A DNA stretch of 64,000 nucleotides from Welwitschia mirabilis (lineage: Eukaryota > Gnetophyta > Gnetopsida > Welwitschiales). How positions within the stretch are numbered: position 1 is the first letter of the stretch; each line of letters opens with the position of its first letter. Both the position numbers and the translations under genes were made by a program. Under the pieces are notes generated by a model. That model worked only from the letters and a program-made list of their open reading frames with translations. It was not told where the DNA came from and searched no databases. Shown here piece after piece: positions 1 through 12,181 of the stretch. Location of the stretch: contig JBOZIK010000001.1 in assembly GCA_051453625.1 (NCBI GenBank), positions 160,402,033 to 160,466,032 on the forward strand, given 5' to 3'.

Positions 1-1017
1 TATAAAACTTTATTAATTTTAGAAAAGTTACCTCCACCAATGCTTTCAATGCCTTCAATTTTTGCTCTTCCATTGTCTCTGAAGGTCAGTTCTCCTCCAT
101 TAAAGTGGTTGAGATTTTTGAATCTTAATTTGTCTCTTGTTATGTGCCTCGAACACCTACTATTAAGATACCAGCTTGTGATATTTGAGACTTTAAAGGC
201 TGTCTGAATTAATAAGCTTTTAAGATTATCAGCTTTTACCCACTTAGTCCTTTTAGACTTATGTGGTACACTTTTCTTAGAAATAAATCTAAATGGAAAA
301 GAACTACTAGAATTTAAAAATAACATTAACTTTCTAGCATTGCATATAAATTTTCAATGACCTGATTTCCCACAAAAATGATAAGTAAATTTTGAAATGA
401 AATTACCATATTTGGTTACCTGAGTTTGTTGTGCTTGAGATTTATTTGAAATGAATCCAATACCTAATTTGTTTCCAACTATTTTCTGAACTTCAAGATT
501 TGTTCTAATCTATCAGATTCACTTGAAAAATTATTAACAAAATATGATAAATCTTTTGCCTATAAAGTAAGATCGACATATTTGGATTTTACTTTTTCAA
601 AGTTTGATTCCAACTCATTCTTTTTTTTGGTGAGGAATTTTACAACCTTGTTTAGGTCATTAATCCTTCTAGCTAAATTTTCACATTCATGATATAATTA
701 TTCACAATTATTTTCTAGATCAACTTCATCTTCATCATTAACTAAAGAATTTAAAACATCCTAGAGATGGCACAAACGCCATAAAGAAGAGTCTTCTTTT
801 TCTATTATGTTCTTGATTATTTTTGTTGTCTTCTTCCTCTGATACATGAGAGTATTTTCTTCTTGTAATCTATTTGAACATATAACCAAATACAATATAA
901 AAAAATAGATTAAGATACAGGTATTTAGAGTGGGTATGCTAAAATATTCATCAAATAGATTATCCATTTATGGATTCTTAGTCTAGATCTATTAAGATCT
1001 CTTAAAGACTAACCTAT
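1..1017 (-). pseudogene. Sirevirus (Ty1/copia) gag C-terminus and protease remnant, element H
   Basis: Read on the minus strand, this is the C-terminal part of a SIRE-type gag followed by the start of pol, running off the left window edge. A second-type gag zinc knuckle lies at 342-383 and reads YHFCGKSGH-stop-KFIC: its first Cys is now Tyr and a codon after the His is now TGA. About 170 bases downstream, at 139-173, is the aspartic protease site, SWYLNSRCSRHITRD. The family consensus has DSGC and MTGD, so catalytic Asp is Asn and Gly is Arg. Acidic and Lys-rich gag sequence fills 450-960. The gag N-terminus is missing, since only about 600 bases separate the primer site from the knuckle. All motif changes seen are G-to-A on the coding strand. 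The product would have been a structural and protease polyprotein; it is dead here. Confidence 0.85.
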
Positions 1018-1029
1018 GCTCTAATACCA
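1018..1029 (-). promoter_or_regulatory. tRNA-iMet primer-binding site of element H
   Basis: On the minus strand this reads TGGTATTAGAGC. The plant copia consensus, complementary to the 3' end of initiator Met tRNA, is TGGTATCAGAGC, so there is one C-to-T change. It sits two bases inside the LTR end at 1032, where first-strand cDNA priming occurs. It fixes the element's orientation (minus) and shows that the LTR on its right is a 5' LTR. Confidence 0.85.
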
Positions 1030-1031
1030 AA

Positions 1032-1777
1032 CAATAGGATTGAGAACCCTGGGAGAACGAGCGTGAGGGGGTTTAATAGGTTATCTAAGAAACTTAAGTT
1101 CAAAAACAAATTATAGATATCTAATCACAAATTTCATGTAGAATAATAAATTCAAGAACATAAAAATAAGAAATTACAAAGAATGTATAACATAAAATAG
1201 AAACTACCAATTTTAAAGCATGTAGGATTTATAGTGGTTTGGAAACTCCCCTATTCCACTCTCACTAATTAGCTTCTCCCAAGCTTGATCTTGGATCTTT
1301 ATTACTCCACATGTTTTACCAAGTTCACTTGTTAACCTTTACAAATAGACTTTTATAGGCTAAGTCTCAACCTTAACAAAAGACTTTTGTAGGCTAAGTC
1401 TCAACCTTTGATAATGAATAAAAGTAATGCAATGAAGCCTTCATACCTCTGATCTCACCTATTTAGTATCAGTACATAGAATGGAGCTCTTCTCCAAGTT
1501 AATACAGTGATGAGGTCCTTATTTCTGATTCTAAGTAATGTCCTAATCCAAGAATAGATCTCCTTAATTAGATATAAAGTAGTACAATAGATATTCCAAT
1601 GCAATGTGCTAATTGATCTTTCAGATCCACACTAAATATACCAATTTGAAAATGTGTCAAAAGATCTCTAGATCATCTCTTACCTAGGTATTTATAATGG
1701 AGGGTTAGTAGGATTTAATACATTTGAATTATGCCTTTAATTGCTATAAATGGCTAGAAAACAACTAGGTAATGGCT
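1032..1777 (-). repeat. 5' LTR of Sirevirus element H, truncated at an assembly gap
   Basis: The left end reads CAATAGGATTGAGAACCC, matching TGATAGGATCGAGAACCC at 8080 with the terminal TG mutated to CA. Homology to the 8080 and 44792 LTRs continues through the block 'ATTTATAGTGGTTTGGAAAC', the paired 'ACTTTTATAGGCTAAGTCT' units and 'CTAGGTATTTATAATGGAGG' up to the N run. By comparison with the 1.27-kb copy at 8080, about 500-560 bases of the LTR (its promoter-proximal U3 end on the minus strand) are missing at the gap. Confidence 0.85.
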
Positions 1778-1877
1778 NNNNNNNNNNNNNNNNNNNNNNN
1801 NNNNNNNNNNNNNNNNNNNNNNNNNNNNNNNNNNNNNNNNNNNNNNNNNNNNNNNNNNNNNNNNNNNNNNNNNNNNN
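1778..1877. other. Assembly gap (100 N)
   Basis: A run of exactly 100 N, a conventional size for a gap of unknown length. The sequence to its left is mid-LTR and to its right is unrelated decayed coding sequence, so the true gap is probably larger than 100 bases. Confidence 0.95.
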
Positions 1878-4040
1878 TCTTCATTTCTAATTTTAAACCT
1901 TCCTTGGTAGTTTTTTCTACTTATTTGATGGCTAGTTTAACCATGCCTTCAATAGCTTCTTTTGACTATGTAGGTTATTATGGCTTGGAAGGTGCTTCTA
2001 GTTTAGAGATAGGACTTGCAATTTGATAAAACTTCTTGTATTGTTAATGAAGCTCATGGATAGCATTTTAGGCTTCATTAATGGTATTTATCTTTTCATT
2101 TCCTTCTTATTAAAGTTGATCTTTCTTCCCATTAAGATAAGTTATCTATTATTTAAGTGACTAAAGCTTGCTCTTTTCTTTCTAAAGCTCTTATTTGAGC
2201 TACATATATGCATTTTGAAAGTTTGTCCTATATTTTTTAAAGTTCTTAAAGAATTTAATTCAAAAATCTTCTTTCTCTTTCTTCATGTTATCTATTTCTT
2301 CTTAATTTATTCATTTTACTATTGTATGATGGTTGTATCTAGTTCCTATATTTTCACATCTGATGTTTCTTGTATTTTGATCATTTTTAGTCCATAGGCA
2401 TAATACAAAATTGCATGAACTTTTCTATTATTAAAATCTTCAAAATTTTCTTACTCTTTGTGAGTCTATCTTCATAAAGATCTTGGATCTAAGAATGCAC
2501 TAGCCTTATTAGTGTTTCATTACCTCCATGACTAACAAAATACTCTTCTACTTCTATACATATTATGAGATTATTAAAATCCTTTTAGGATTAATCTGCC
2601 AACAACATTTGCAAAACATCACATGTATAATAGTCATGCTTTGCCTGTTCTAACAAAGTTTGCATACTCAATTTTAGATTTTACATAAATTTAACCTATT
2701 TTAACTTGACAAAAACATGGGTTACTTCCAAAAGTGGCAAAAATTTTCACTTAGTTGTTATATTATTTTGTTAGCATTTTTGCTTCATTCTCTACTAGGT
2801 GCTTACCTTTAGTGTTAATTATAAGAGTAGCTATCCTAGTAAGATTCCTCAATGAAATAGGCTATTTATGTCATGTAGATAATTCTAGCTTTTCAATATT
2901 TAGTACTAAGAAACCTTTAAGTAAAATAATATGCTTAAGGCATCAAGATGTGCTATTTTATGATTTTCTTCATCCTTAACTTTATTAATATAATATCCTA
3001 TTATAATAAAGATCTTGGCAAACATTTTAATAAAAAAAATTCCCCTATCATAATTCTTGGAATTTCTATGATTGAAACCAAATTCGTCTATATAAGAAAA
3101 ACTAAAATTCTATTTTATGGCCAGTATGCTTTGTTTCATTTCTTGAGAGTTGTTCACTTCAACAAAAATTATAATGTATTGTTGCATGATGCGATGATAA
3201 AATGGTGCATTTTTTCTTTAGTTTATTTAAATATTAAGGTTTTATAGGTATATATGAATATCTTTTTCTTTGAATGAAGACAATGTAATGGACTTCTCCT
3301 TCATAAAGATTTGCTAGAATAGGTAAAGTTTCTATCATTAATACAGAGTAATCCTTGCATTAGACATGATTCATGTTAGAAACAATTTCACTAGCCCTAT
3401 GGAAACTGGTGAAATGTTAATAATAGTAGTGGTTCATTTGAACTAATAATATATCCATTTATCAAAAAATTTAAAAAACATCTATTTAACTTCTTTCTTG
3501 TTATAAGGAAACTTCATTTTTGTTTTATTTAACTTGACCTTAGTTAGTATTTTACCCAAATGGCCAAGAGCGAGATAAAATATATTTGGCATTATTATTT
3601 ATTTTTTAAAATAGAATTATTTTTATATAATAATATGTTTATCTAGATTGGTAATTAAATTTAAAAGTAAATGCATTTTTATGAGTTTGCCTTATGTTAG
3701 CATCTACAAAAAATAATTTAAGACTACTTATTTAGCATTTTTATATTCTTTAGTAATGTTAGTGACTGATAAATCTTAGATTAGAATGATAATGAATTTT
3801 CCCTAATACTTTTACTATGTTAATATAAAATTTTAATGGGTTTAGAAAATTCTAGGCTATGACATTCTAGATTATTACTATTGGGACTTCCTCTAGATTC
3901 AATAATGCAATGGTATATCAAATTAAAAACGAGGAATAATGAAAAATAGAAATGTACTTATTGGATCTTTGGAGGAATGTAAGAATTTGAATGAATTGAA
4001 GTTGTGAAGTAAGACTTACTTTCATAGCTTGAAAAAGGTG
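1878..4040 (-). pseudogene. Unidentified decayed protein-coding gene G, about 2 kb
   Basis: No family is recognised. Minus-strand translation gives long coherent stretches interrupted mostly by stops that a single C-to-T change in CAA, CAG, CGA or TGG would create. One frame holds from about 3408 to 2765 and includes SFHRASEIVSNMNHV, MIETLPILANLYEGEVHYI, LYRRIWFQS and IINTKGKHLVENEAKMLTK. After a frame change, 2765-2470 reads SMQTLLEQAKHDYYTCDVL and FVSHGGNETLIRLVHS. The last part (about 2450-1880) is Lys/Glu/Gln-rich and coiled-coil-like, for example YVAQIRALERKEQALVT and HELH-stop-QYKKFYQIA. The upstream part (3960-3450) is also open. An ATG lies at 4025-4023, just downstream of a TATA box. 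It could be a mobile-element accessory gene or a captured host gene. The 3' end is uncertain because of the N gap. Confidence 0.5.
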
Positions 4041-4060
4041 AAAAAAGTGTTATCTTTAGC

Positions 4061-4070
4061 CCTTTATATA
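4061..4070 (-). promoter_or_regulatory. TATA box upstream of decayed gene G
   Basis: The minus strand reads AAGTATATAAAGGGC, a near-ideal plant TATA box. It lies about 36 bases upstream of the first ATG of the decayed frame at 4025. Its position at the 5' end of a long coding-like stretch supports a promoter for G, although it could also be the promoter of an unrecognised LTR. Confidence 0.45.
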
Positions 4071-4488
4071 CTTTTTTAATAGATTTCACTGTGATCTTTT
4101 AAAACATCTTTGAAAATTTTATTAATTTATTTTTATTGAATTTAACAAATTATTTATTATTACATATAGTAAAGCATGTTAGATTTATCATTGAAAAATA
4201 TACATCTCAAGTATACTTATATATTATTTATTGAATAAAAGACAATTGGAATAACATTAGCACTATTTTATTTAATAGTTATTTGGAAAATAAGGAGGAA
4301 AGCAGATTTATATATTTTATTGTAAAGGAAAATGTGGCTTCTTATCTTGGTTTAACCTTTTGATGTGATACTTTAATGGTTGACAAACTTTATCTCTATT
4401 AAATAGGAACACAATCATGTTGGACATGTTTTTGAAATCTTAATTTTATAGCTTTACCTCTAGGTATTTTAGCAAATGTTTGAACACC

Positions 4489-6100
4489 TGTAACATCCCT
4501 ATTCCATATATTCTATTAATTTTTATTTGGATGTTTCATTGATTCATAAGATAGATTTAAAATCCTTTAATTTCAAAATGGAGTTAATTCTCATTCTTAG
4601 GTACCTCATAATATCTTGGTGTTTCTTACTTAGCATATCCTTCTTGGTTTTGTTAATATTTATCCTAATGCTTCTTATTTATTCCTTTAGTTTTTTCAAC
4701 TACAATTGTAGGGAACTAATATTTAATAAGACCAACTTCTCTTTCTGATGGAACATAAATCATGAAATACTATAAGAATTAACTTCTCTTGGGATTGGTT
4801 TCTTTGACTTCTATAATTTGAGGCCTTAATACTACATGAAATGATTTTATTTTATTCTTTATTATGCCTTTTAAATTCAAATGAATCATTGTAATGTTAT
4901 TTAAAAAAAAACTCCATCATAGTTGAACTTAGTTATAATCATTAGTTAATAAAATAAATGAATTTGTTTAACCTAATTTATAATCATGACTATCTATTAT
5001 TTCTCTTTTAAGTTTTGTTAATGAAATTGTCTCTTGTTATTAATTATAATTAAGGATAAATCCATTAGATTAGATTTGGTTTTGTTTTTTGAGGGTTAAA
5101 ACCTTAAGCTCTTATTTGGTTACTATGTCTTAGAATTAAAACCTTAGGCTTTAATAGGCTATTAAAACATTTGAAGTAAGAATACTCTAATTTCAAGTAA
5201 GAATTAATCAAGAATTTTAAGTTATTTTATGGATAGTAGAAATAAGAATTAAAGGATTAAAACTTTAACATAATTCGAATGTTTATTAAAATTAATTAAA
5301 TAATTAATGATTAAGAATAAAACATTATTATAAATGATAGTATTTAGATAGGGGATTTGTGGATGAACTATTTTCCTAAGTCTTTAGAATAGACATGTGT
5401 GATTTTAAGTGTTTTATCACACTTTATCTCACTTCAAATGTTTTTTATTCTCTTTAATAGATGTAAAACAAAACATGTCATTTCATATAAACAAGTTGAA
5501 TATTGTTAAATTATTTATGTTAACTTACTAATAACAAAAAGAAACTAACCTATGATGGAAAATAAAAATGATAAATCTAGGAGATGTGGAGTTTCAAGGA
5601 AAAATTTGAACATATTTTGAAGGAAAAACATGCCATCAAATACAATAATTTTGAAAACATTACTGAGCTCTAAAATCTTAGATAAGCTCCTAACATGATC
5701 ATGGCATCTCTGAATTTAATATTATGAAATTATTAATACACATGTTACATATCCATCTTAATGAAAAGCCCAAAGAAAATCATTTACTAATACTATTCTT
5801 CCTTCTATTACTACTAAAGCTTTTATGTTCCTACTTAAAAATTTAGCTAAGGGCATAGAGAGGGGAAAAAAGGAAACTAAAAACTAGTAAAGATAATAAT
5901 AAAATAAGAAACAAATTCCTCCTAAGGGTTCTAAATTTAAAATAATGAAGTATGGATGTCTCATCATAATATGAATTAGAATTTTGAAAAATTAACATTA
6001 GTAACAATAACAATAATAATAGAAACAAGAATCCCAATCAACAAAAACTTACATCATTTAAAATAAATTGACATATTCATATTCATAATCATATGCAAAA
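4489..6100 (+). repeat. Candidate gypsy LTR (start at 4489; right end not resolved)
   Basis: TGTAACATCCCTATTCC at 4489 has the form of many plant gypsy LTR starts and resembles the start of the J LTR at 48634 (TGTTATATTCCACATT). No reading frame is visible across about 4500-6200, which is very AT-rich. An RNase H/integrase remnant on the same strand follows at 6215. I could not find the LTR end or a primer site, so only the start is suggested. Confidence 0.3.
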
Positions 6101-6214
6101 TTAACCTTAAAAATTCAATTTTAAGAAAACTTTAAACCAAATTTTCAAGTTTAGCTTAATCATAAAGAGTCTAAGATACATCTTTCACTCTATAAAAATT
6201 AACCTTATATAAAG

Positions 6215-7570
6215 AAGATGGATGGAATTTATTTTTTATTTTGATCTTAAAATTTTATACCATAAAGTCAAAGAAAATAAGATTATAGGCACTTTTAGAA
6301 CACTTGGTTATCTTCAAAGTGATTATGGAAAATCAAAGTTAAATATCTGCCAATATTTCATCTAGTTAAAAAGAAAATGAAGTTTGTCAAAAATTAAAAG
6401 ACTAATCGGAAGAATCCATGGTTTTAGAACATTACATATTAACTTAGATGGTATTCTTAGGATCAAGTGTAAGGTTTTGGTTCCTAATGTTAATGAAATT
6501 AGAAATAAACTGATATTTCATAATCCACTAAAATTAGATCATCCTAAGGAGTTAAAATATATTAAAATGTGGGGAAAAAAACCAATGGCTAGGGATGGAA
6601 AGAGATAAATTATAACTTTTTTTAATGTTTTGAAAACATTCATCAATTAAGAAAAAGCANNNNNNNNNNTTCCTCTATCTTATGATGTTCCAAAGTATAT
6701 ATAAAATATACTTTACATGGATTTTATTTTAAAACTTTTAAAATCTTTAAAGATAAGGACTTAATTATGATTATAATTAATAGAGAAGTTAAGTTAGAAC
6801 ATTTCATTTTAGTAAATTCTACTTATGGTGCTAATGATATGGCTATATAATATATCTATAATGTTCTTTAGTTAAATGATGTGACTTTAGTAATTATCTC
6901 TGATAGATATTCAAGATTTATATCTAAGTTTTTAAAAGAATTTTAATTGTATTTAGGTACCACATGAAATATGAGCATTACGTCCCTAAACAAATGATCA
7001 ATAACAAGTGATTAACGAAATTCAATACCTCAATTCATGTGATCCCCAGGATATCTACCAAATGTTGAATTCTATTAAAGTTATTAGATTTCAATTCAAA
7101 TGGATCAATTTGAAAATTCATATCATAGAAATCTGGAATCCCTATTACATGGATAGAACCTAAGGAAATATTAACTATAGAACTTGAAATATTACAAAAA
7201 ATTAGAAATAAAATGTAAATAATTAATAACATAATTGAAGAAGTAGCAGAGAAAAAAAAGTGCATAGATCATCAAATAAGAGATATTCAATTTGCAGTAG
7301 ATGATTACCTATTCCTTAAAGTGCCATCAATGAAACCAATAATGCTAGAGATGAAGAGATTAAAATTATCCCTAAAATTCATTAGATCATTTAAGATACT
7401 AGAACATCTTATACTTGTGGTATATGAGCTTCTTCTATTTCCCTAATTATTACACATTCATAATACTTTTCATGATGGTATGCTAAGACAATACATTGCA
7501 GATCCCTATCATGTCTTAATTTGATTTGATATCTAGGTGAAACATGATTGTGTAACTATAAAGAAAATGT
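6215..7570 (+). pseudogene. Ty3/gypsy RNase H tail, integrase and C-terminal pol remnant, element K
   Basis: The frame starts in the RNase H end (FDLKILYHKV, compare FDLKVLNHEL in element J) and enters the integrase N-terminal region at 6384-6600 (SKIKRLIG, then DGILRIKCKVLVPNVNEIR). A 10-N gap follows. The integrase core at 6760-7010 reads VNSTYGANDMA, then LVIISDRYSRFISKF, which keeps the second catalytic Asp. After a frame change, 7090-7440 reads ITWIEPKE, then VDDYLFLKVPSMKPIMLEMK and FIRSFKILEHLILVVYELLL, the basic integrase C-terminus. The last part, 7450-7570, has FHDGMLRQYIADPYHVL. Stops are mainly TAA and TGA. RT, protease and gag are absent. It is related to J at 46480 and is non-functional. 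Confidence 0.8.
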
Positions 7571-8079
7571 AAAAGAAGTTAAACTAATAAATAATTATCT
7601 CATAGAAAAAAATAGATTGATTATACTTTAATTTTCACAAATTTTATTCTCTAAACTTTAGTAAATAAAATACTGAAGGCTATATATAACATCTATAGTA
7701 TTGAATTATCATTGCTTAAATTTTATCCTTATAAATATTAAATTATTGAAAAACTAATACTTGGGATTTATTATCTACCTAGTCTTTAACCTATGTGATC
7801 AATCTAAAGGGATTGATATGACTATTATTCTAGTAGACTATGGATCTTTGAAAATCTAGAATAAGAATCACTTATTAAATAACTCAATCAAATTTATAGA
7901 ATGGGGTATAATTCAAATTAATAGCTAAAGAACTAAGAATATTCTAAAGAACATAAAATATCTACTTAATTGATCTTAATAACTAAGAAATTTCATCGTG
8001 GCTAGATTCAAGATACATTAGCATATCACATACTTAAATTGTGAATAAAACCCCACCCCTTAGCTATAGTAGCATATCC
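7571..8079. other. AT-rich spacer, nothing recognised
   Basis: No frame, terminal repeat or RNA gene is visible between the end of the K pol remnant and the solo LTR. It may hold part of K's 3' LTR, but no start could be placed. Confidence 0.4.
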
Positions 8080-9352
8080 TGATAGGATCGAGAACCCTGG
8101 GGGGATGAATAGGTTCTTTTACAAAAACTTCAAGCTCAAAACAACTTAACAAATTCTAATCATAGAATCCATATAAATGAATAATGAAATCAAAATCATG
8201 TATACAAAGAATAAATAGAAATAAAATATAAACCATAAGACAGAAACTAGTTTGGATGCATGCAAGATTTATAGTGGTTTGGAAACTTCCCTACTACACT
8301 CTCAGTGATTAACTTCACCTAAGCTTGATCTTGGATCTCTATTACTTCACAGCTTTTGCTAGGTTTACCTGTTAACCCTTACAAGTGGACTTTTATAGGC
8401 TAAGTCTTAACCTTTACAACAGACTTTTCAGGTTAAGTCTCAACCTTTGGTAACAGACTTTGGTAAGTCTACTTTTTCAGTATTAGTACATAGAATGGAG
8501 CTCTTCTTCAAATGAATATAGTGATGAGGTCCTTAGATCTGATTCTAAGTAATGTCCTAATCCAAGAATAGATCTCCTCAATTAGATATATATTAGTATA
8601 ATAGATATTCTAATGCAATAACCTGATTGATCTTTCAGATTCACACTGAATATACCAATTTAAAAATGTGCTAAAAGATCTTTAGGTCATTTCTTGCCTA
8701 GGTATTTATAATGGAGGGTTACTAAGATTCAATGTAATTAAATTGCACCTTCAACAACTATAAAAGGCTAGAAAATGACTAGGTAATGGCTAGCTAATAG
8801 ATATATAATGTCTACATGATTTACTTTTTAGTACCATCTGGTTAACTCCATAAATGTCCGGTCAACCCCAAAGGAACTTGGTCGACTACATCCTGGGTCT
8901 GATTGACCTCTTGTATTTCAGTCTGAAACTATGAACTTTGTCAACTTCTTAAGTTTGGTTAATCCCATCCTAGGTTCAGTCAACCCCTTTTCTTTCGTTC
9001 TGAGACTTAATTGTTAGCTTCTCAAATCTGGTCGACCCCATGAATAACTAGTCGACCTCATTCCTCTTGGTCTGGGACTATTGGTTCTTGAGATCATAGG
9101 TCCAGCCAATCCCTCTAGGATCCAGTTGATTCCTTTGGGTTTAGTTCATTTTTCTTGTATCTGCTTCAAGTGTGATTGATCCCTCTAGGATCTGATCGAC
9201 CCCGACTAGAGGTGAAAAACTTAGCATTTCCTTTCATGCATTTGGTCCACATCTTTCACCTGCTTAACTAAAAATCTTTTGCACATAATATCTAACAAAT
9301 TTACACTACACTAGAGGAATTAGTTTGACATTAATTAGCAAATAATATAACA
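8080..9352 (-). repeat. Solo Sirevirus LTR
   Basis: It begins TGATAGGATCGAGAACCC and is the best-preserved LTR of this family in the window; the right end is placed near ...ATATAACA at about 9352. It shares all internal blocks with the LTRs at 1032 and 44792. The right half (8830-9210) is dense in short units of the type GTCGACCCC, GTCAACCCC and GATCGACCCC. No primer site or polypurine tract adjoins either end and no internal region follows, so it looks like the product of LTR-LTR recombination. Flanks are TATCC on the left and TATTA on the right, not a convincing target duplication. Confidence 0.75.
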
Positions 9353-10705
9353 TATTAGACCATTTTCAATTAAGTAAAATTATAATTTTAGTTAAGCCAC
9401 TTTGTAACTCAAAGTAAAAAAGACTAACTTCATGCATAATAATATTAATAATTTTTGTTAATGTAAATTACTTAATCCCTTAATATAAAATTAGATTTGT
9501 ATCTTGAAATACATTAACTTTCATAATTTCATACACATATCTTATGTTCTTCAACATTCATATATTCTAAAATATAGTCTTCATCATGGGAAGAAAAGAG
9601 TACATCCTTGCATATGCCTATCTTTTATGTTTAAAAGCCTAAAATTATGTTGTAAATGATACTAAGTTCTCTAAAATCATAAAGTACCTTTAATGAATGC
9701 TACTTAATATTAATATTAGCTTAGAAACATTTTACTTTTTTTTAGATTACTCGATAAGTTTGAGTTGATCAGATCCAACATTAATCATTATATTTATTCT
9801 TCTTAGTGAATTCTTAGTTAATAATAAGAGGATCCGTTATGGAACTTTAAAATTTTAATTCATACTAATATAACTTGTGGATTTGATTCATTTCAAATAA
9901 TTGTATTTATTTTTCTTTTTTCTAAAAGAATTAGAGATTGTTAAGGTATTTACTTATGGCTTTATAATGTCCAATTTAGAGATTACAAAGAAAAAAATTT
10001 CTTGATGTTCCATTCATAACATTCATATTTGATGTGTTACATCTTGTGATAGTAAAAATAATTATTTAGAAGCATGATATACATTATAAATTATTAGTTA
10101 AGATTCTTATCTAATATTGTAGGTAAATGTATTCCGATAGGAGTTATTCCAATTCTATTTTAAAATAAATGACTTATGTATAATTAGTTCTAAGATTTTC
10201 ATATTCTTTATAGATCCAACTATTCCAAGCTAAATGATAAGTATTTGTATGTGGTATTTTATCTGGAAAGAAGATTTAAAATATAGTAGATAACGTCTTA
10301 ATTACTTCTTTAATGTTAAAGTTATTTTTGCATTGACATAAAATTAGAAACATTTATAAAATTGATTAGAAGTATTATATAAGAATGTTTTATATGTTTT
10401 GAAAGTCCTAAATTAAAAGAAATATAATTTATTTCTCAACATTAAAAAAATAATATTCTAGTTATAAGGGTTTGTATTTGATAACTATTTAGTTTTGCAA
10501 CTTAGAAAATGAAGGAGACTTTATAGTTGAATATCATATTGTAGTTTTAACATGAAACACTTGCATATTTATCCTAAAGATATTTGAAGTGATAACAAAA
10601 AAATAAGAATGACCTTGTTTATAACCTTGAGAATGAGCCTTTTTTATAGGTTCTCAAACATAATTTTCTTCATTCTTTAGTAAGACATATTTCCACTTCT
10701 ACTAA
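9353..10705. other. AT-rich sequence, no gene seen
   Basis: All frames are closed on both strands and no family motif is visible. Position alone makes it flank of the LTR at 10706. Confidence 0.4.
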
Positions 10706-11882
10706 TGATAACATGTATAATTGACATTCAAACTAACTATATTAGATTAATTTAGTTAGAGTAAGACATTAAAATAATTATTTTATCATGAAATTATGTA
10801 TTCTACCATTTTAAACATAATTTTTAAACTTATGTATTTCCTCATGTCAATTTTAGGTAATTTGCAACATTTTGGATGACACATCAAAAGTTGGAGATGA
10901 TTTAGCTTAAAAGAATAGGGCAGTTATCCACCTCACTAGCATCACTAATTCTTTAATAAAATTTACCTTAAAAGCTATGTTTGGGATCCATCTTAGGAAA
11001 ATGATCATTTTCCACTTCTAGGGTTTAGTAGTTATCACACCAAACTTGGCAAAATATGTGATAATAAAAGCATTAATTTTTCAATTAAAAACCCTAGATT
11101 GTAAAACCGTAATTGGGGATTCCTAATCCTATTTTTGCTTCTAAAAAGAGCCAAATTCTTTCAATTATAATAATTTTGAACTTAAAAATAGTTAAACCCT
11201 TAGAGTGTTAATTAGAAACATGTCTTTCTAAGCTCCTCCTTTAGGAGTTAGCTAGCTTTAAGACTATCTTTAATGAGTTTATAGTACCTTTTCCTTATTT
11301 ATTTAATAATATGTAATTCTTAAATTTTTATGAAATAGTAGTTATTAATTCTTAATATTTAGTTACAATTAACATTCTACTTTTTATGCTTGAATGGGAC
11401 TACATTGTTAGGTATTTTCATTTATCAAGTAAGTTTCTTGTGTTTACTTTGAGTTATAATCATCTTGTTCAATGGATATTAAGCCTTTTTATTCTTACTT
11501 TTCATACTCACATTAGGCTATAAAGGATCAAATTAACTGACCAATTCACTAAAATTCATGTGGTGGATGCAATTATATCACTATGATCAAAGACATAATG
11601 ATTTAATAATCTAAGGTTTATTTAAGAAATTTATAATATATTGTTGAAGTGAAGGTTTTATTATTGAATGATTTAGGTTACTATTTTGGAATTAGCTAAC
11701 TTTTCTACTTTGCCATTAAAGTTTACTCTTATCTTAGTCTTAATTTTTTTATTTATTTTAAATCCTTATAAGTTATGTTATTAATGTTTAGTTTCTATCT
11801 TAATTTATTCCTATGAAAAGAATAATATTAGAAGTCTACTGGAATGAGGATCTCAATTTATAAATTGTAAAACCTAGATACA
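10706..11882 (+). repeat. 5' LTR of Athila/Tat-type element E (copy D1)
   Basis: It starts TGATAACATGTATAATTGAC and ends near CTAGATACA, followed at once by a decayed primer site. The same sequence recurs at 55398-55710 and 62080-62910, in the same orientation and interrupted there. Shared blocks include CATTTTAAACATAA, ACATCAAAAGTTGGAGAT, CATGTCTTTCTAAGCTC and TACAATTAACATTCTACTTTT. Length is about 1.18 kb. The internal domain on its right lasts only about 300 bases before element B begins. Confidence 0.7.
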
Positions 11883-12181
11883 ACCAATGTTTTAGTGCCA
11901 TTGCTAAGGATAATGGCATAGTAGCTTTACAAAAGATATGTAATTCTTCTTTCCTTGTAATTTTTAGTTTTTTAGCACTTTCATTAGTTTATGTTATTTC
12001 CTTTTAGGGGTACTTGAACTAGTCCACTTTCATTTCAATGATTTCTTATATTTTTATAATTTCCATTAGTGGGCATAAGGCCATTTCAAATTATATTTGA
12101 ACTAATTTAGTTTTGAATTTTAGTAGGTTTTTACTCTAATTTGAATATGATATTCATGTTAAATCTTGTATGGTTATAGGT
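11883..12181 (+). other. Primer-binding site and leader of element E
   Basis: At 11891-11919 the sequence TTTAGTGCCATTGCTAAGG aligns with the Athila-type site TTTGGCGCCGTTGCCGGGG. Every difference is C-to-T or G-to-A except one. The rest is T-rich leader without a reading frame, cut off by element B at 12182. Confidence 0.65.

Noticed and set aside
2755-3247. Plus-strand open frames of 74 and 99 codons
   Set aside because: They are antisense to the better-supported decayed minus-strand frame of gene G; Phe/Ile/Tyr-rich composition is typical of the reverse of Lys/Asn-rich coding sequence.
5843-6037. Minus-strand Leu-rich frame, possible membrane protein
   Set aside because: Composition follows from A-rich low-complexity sequence; no start context, neighbour or homology support.
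8075-9357. TATCC / TATTA as a target-site duplication of the solo LTR
   Set aside because: Only three of five bases agree and the right LTR end is uncertain.
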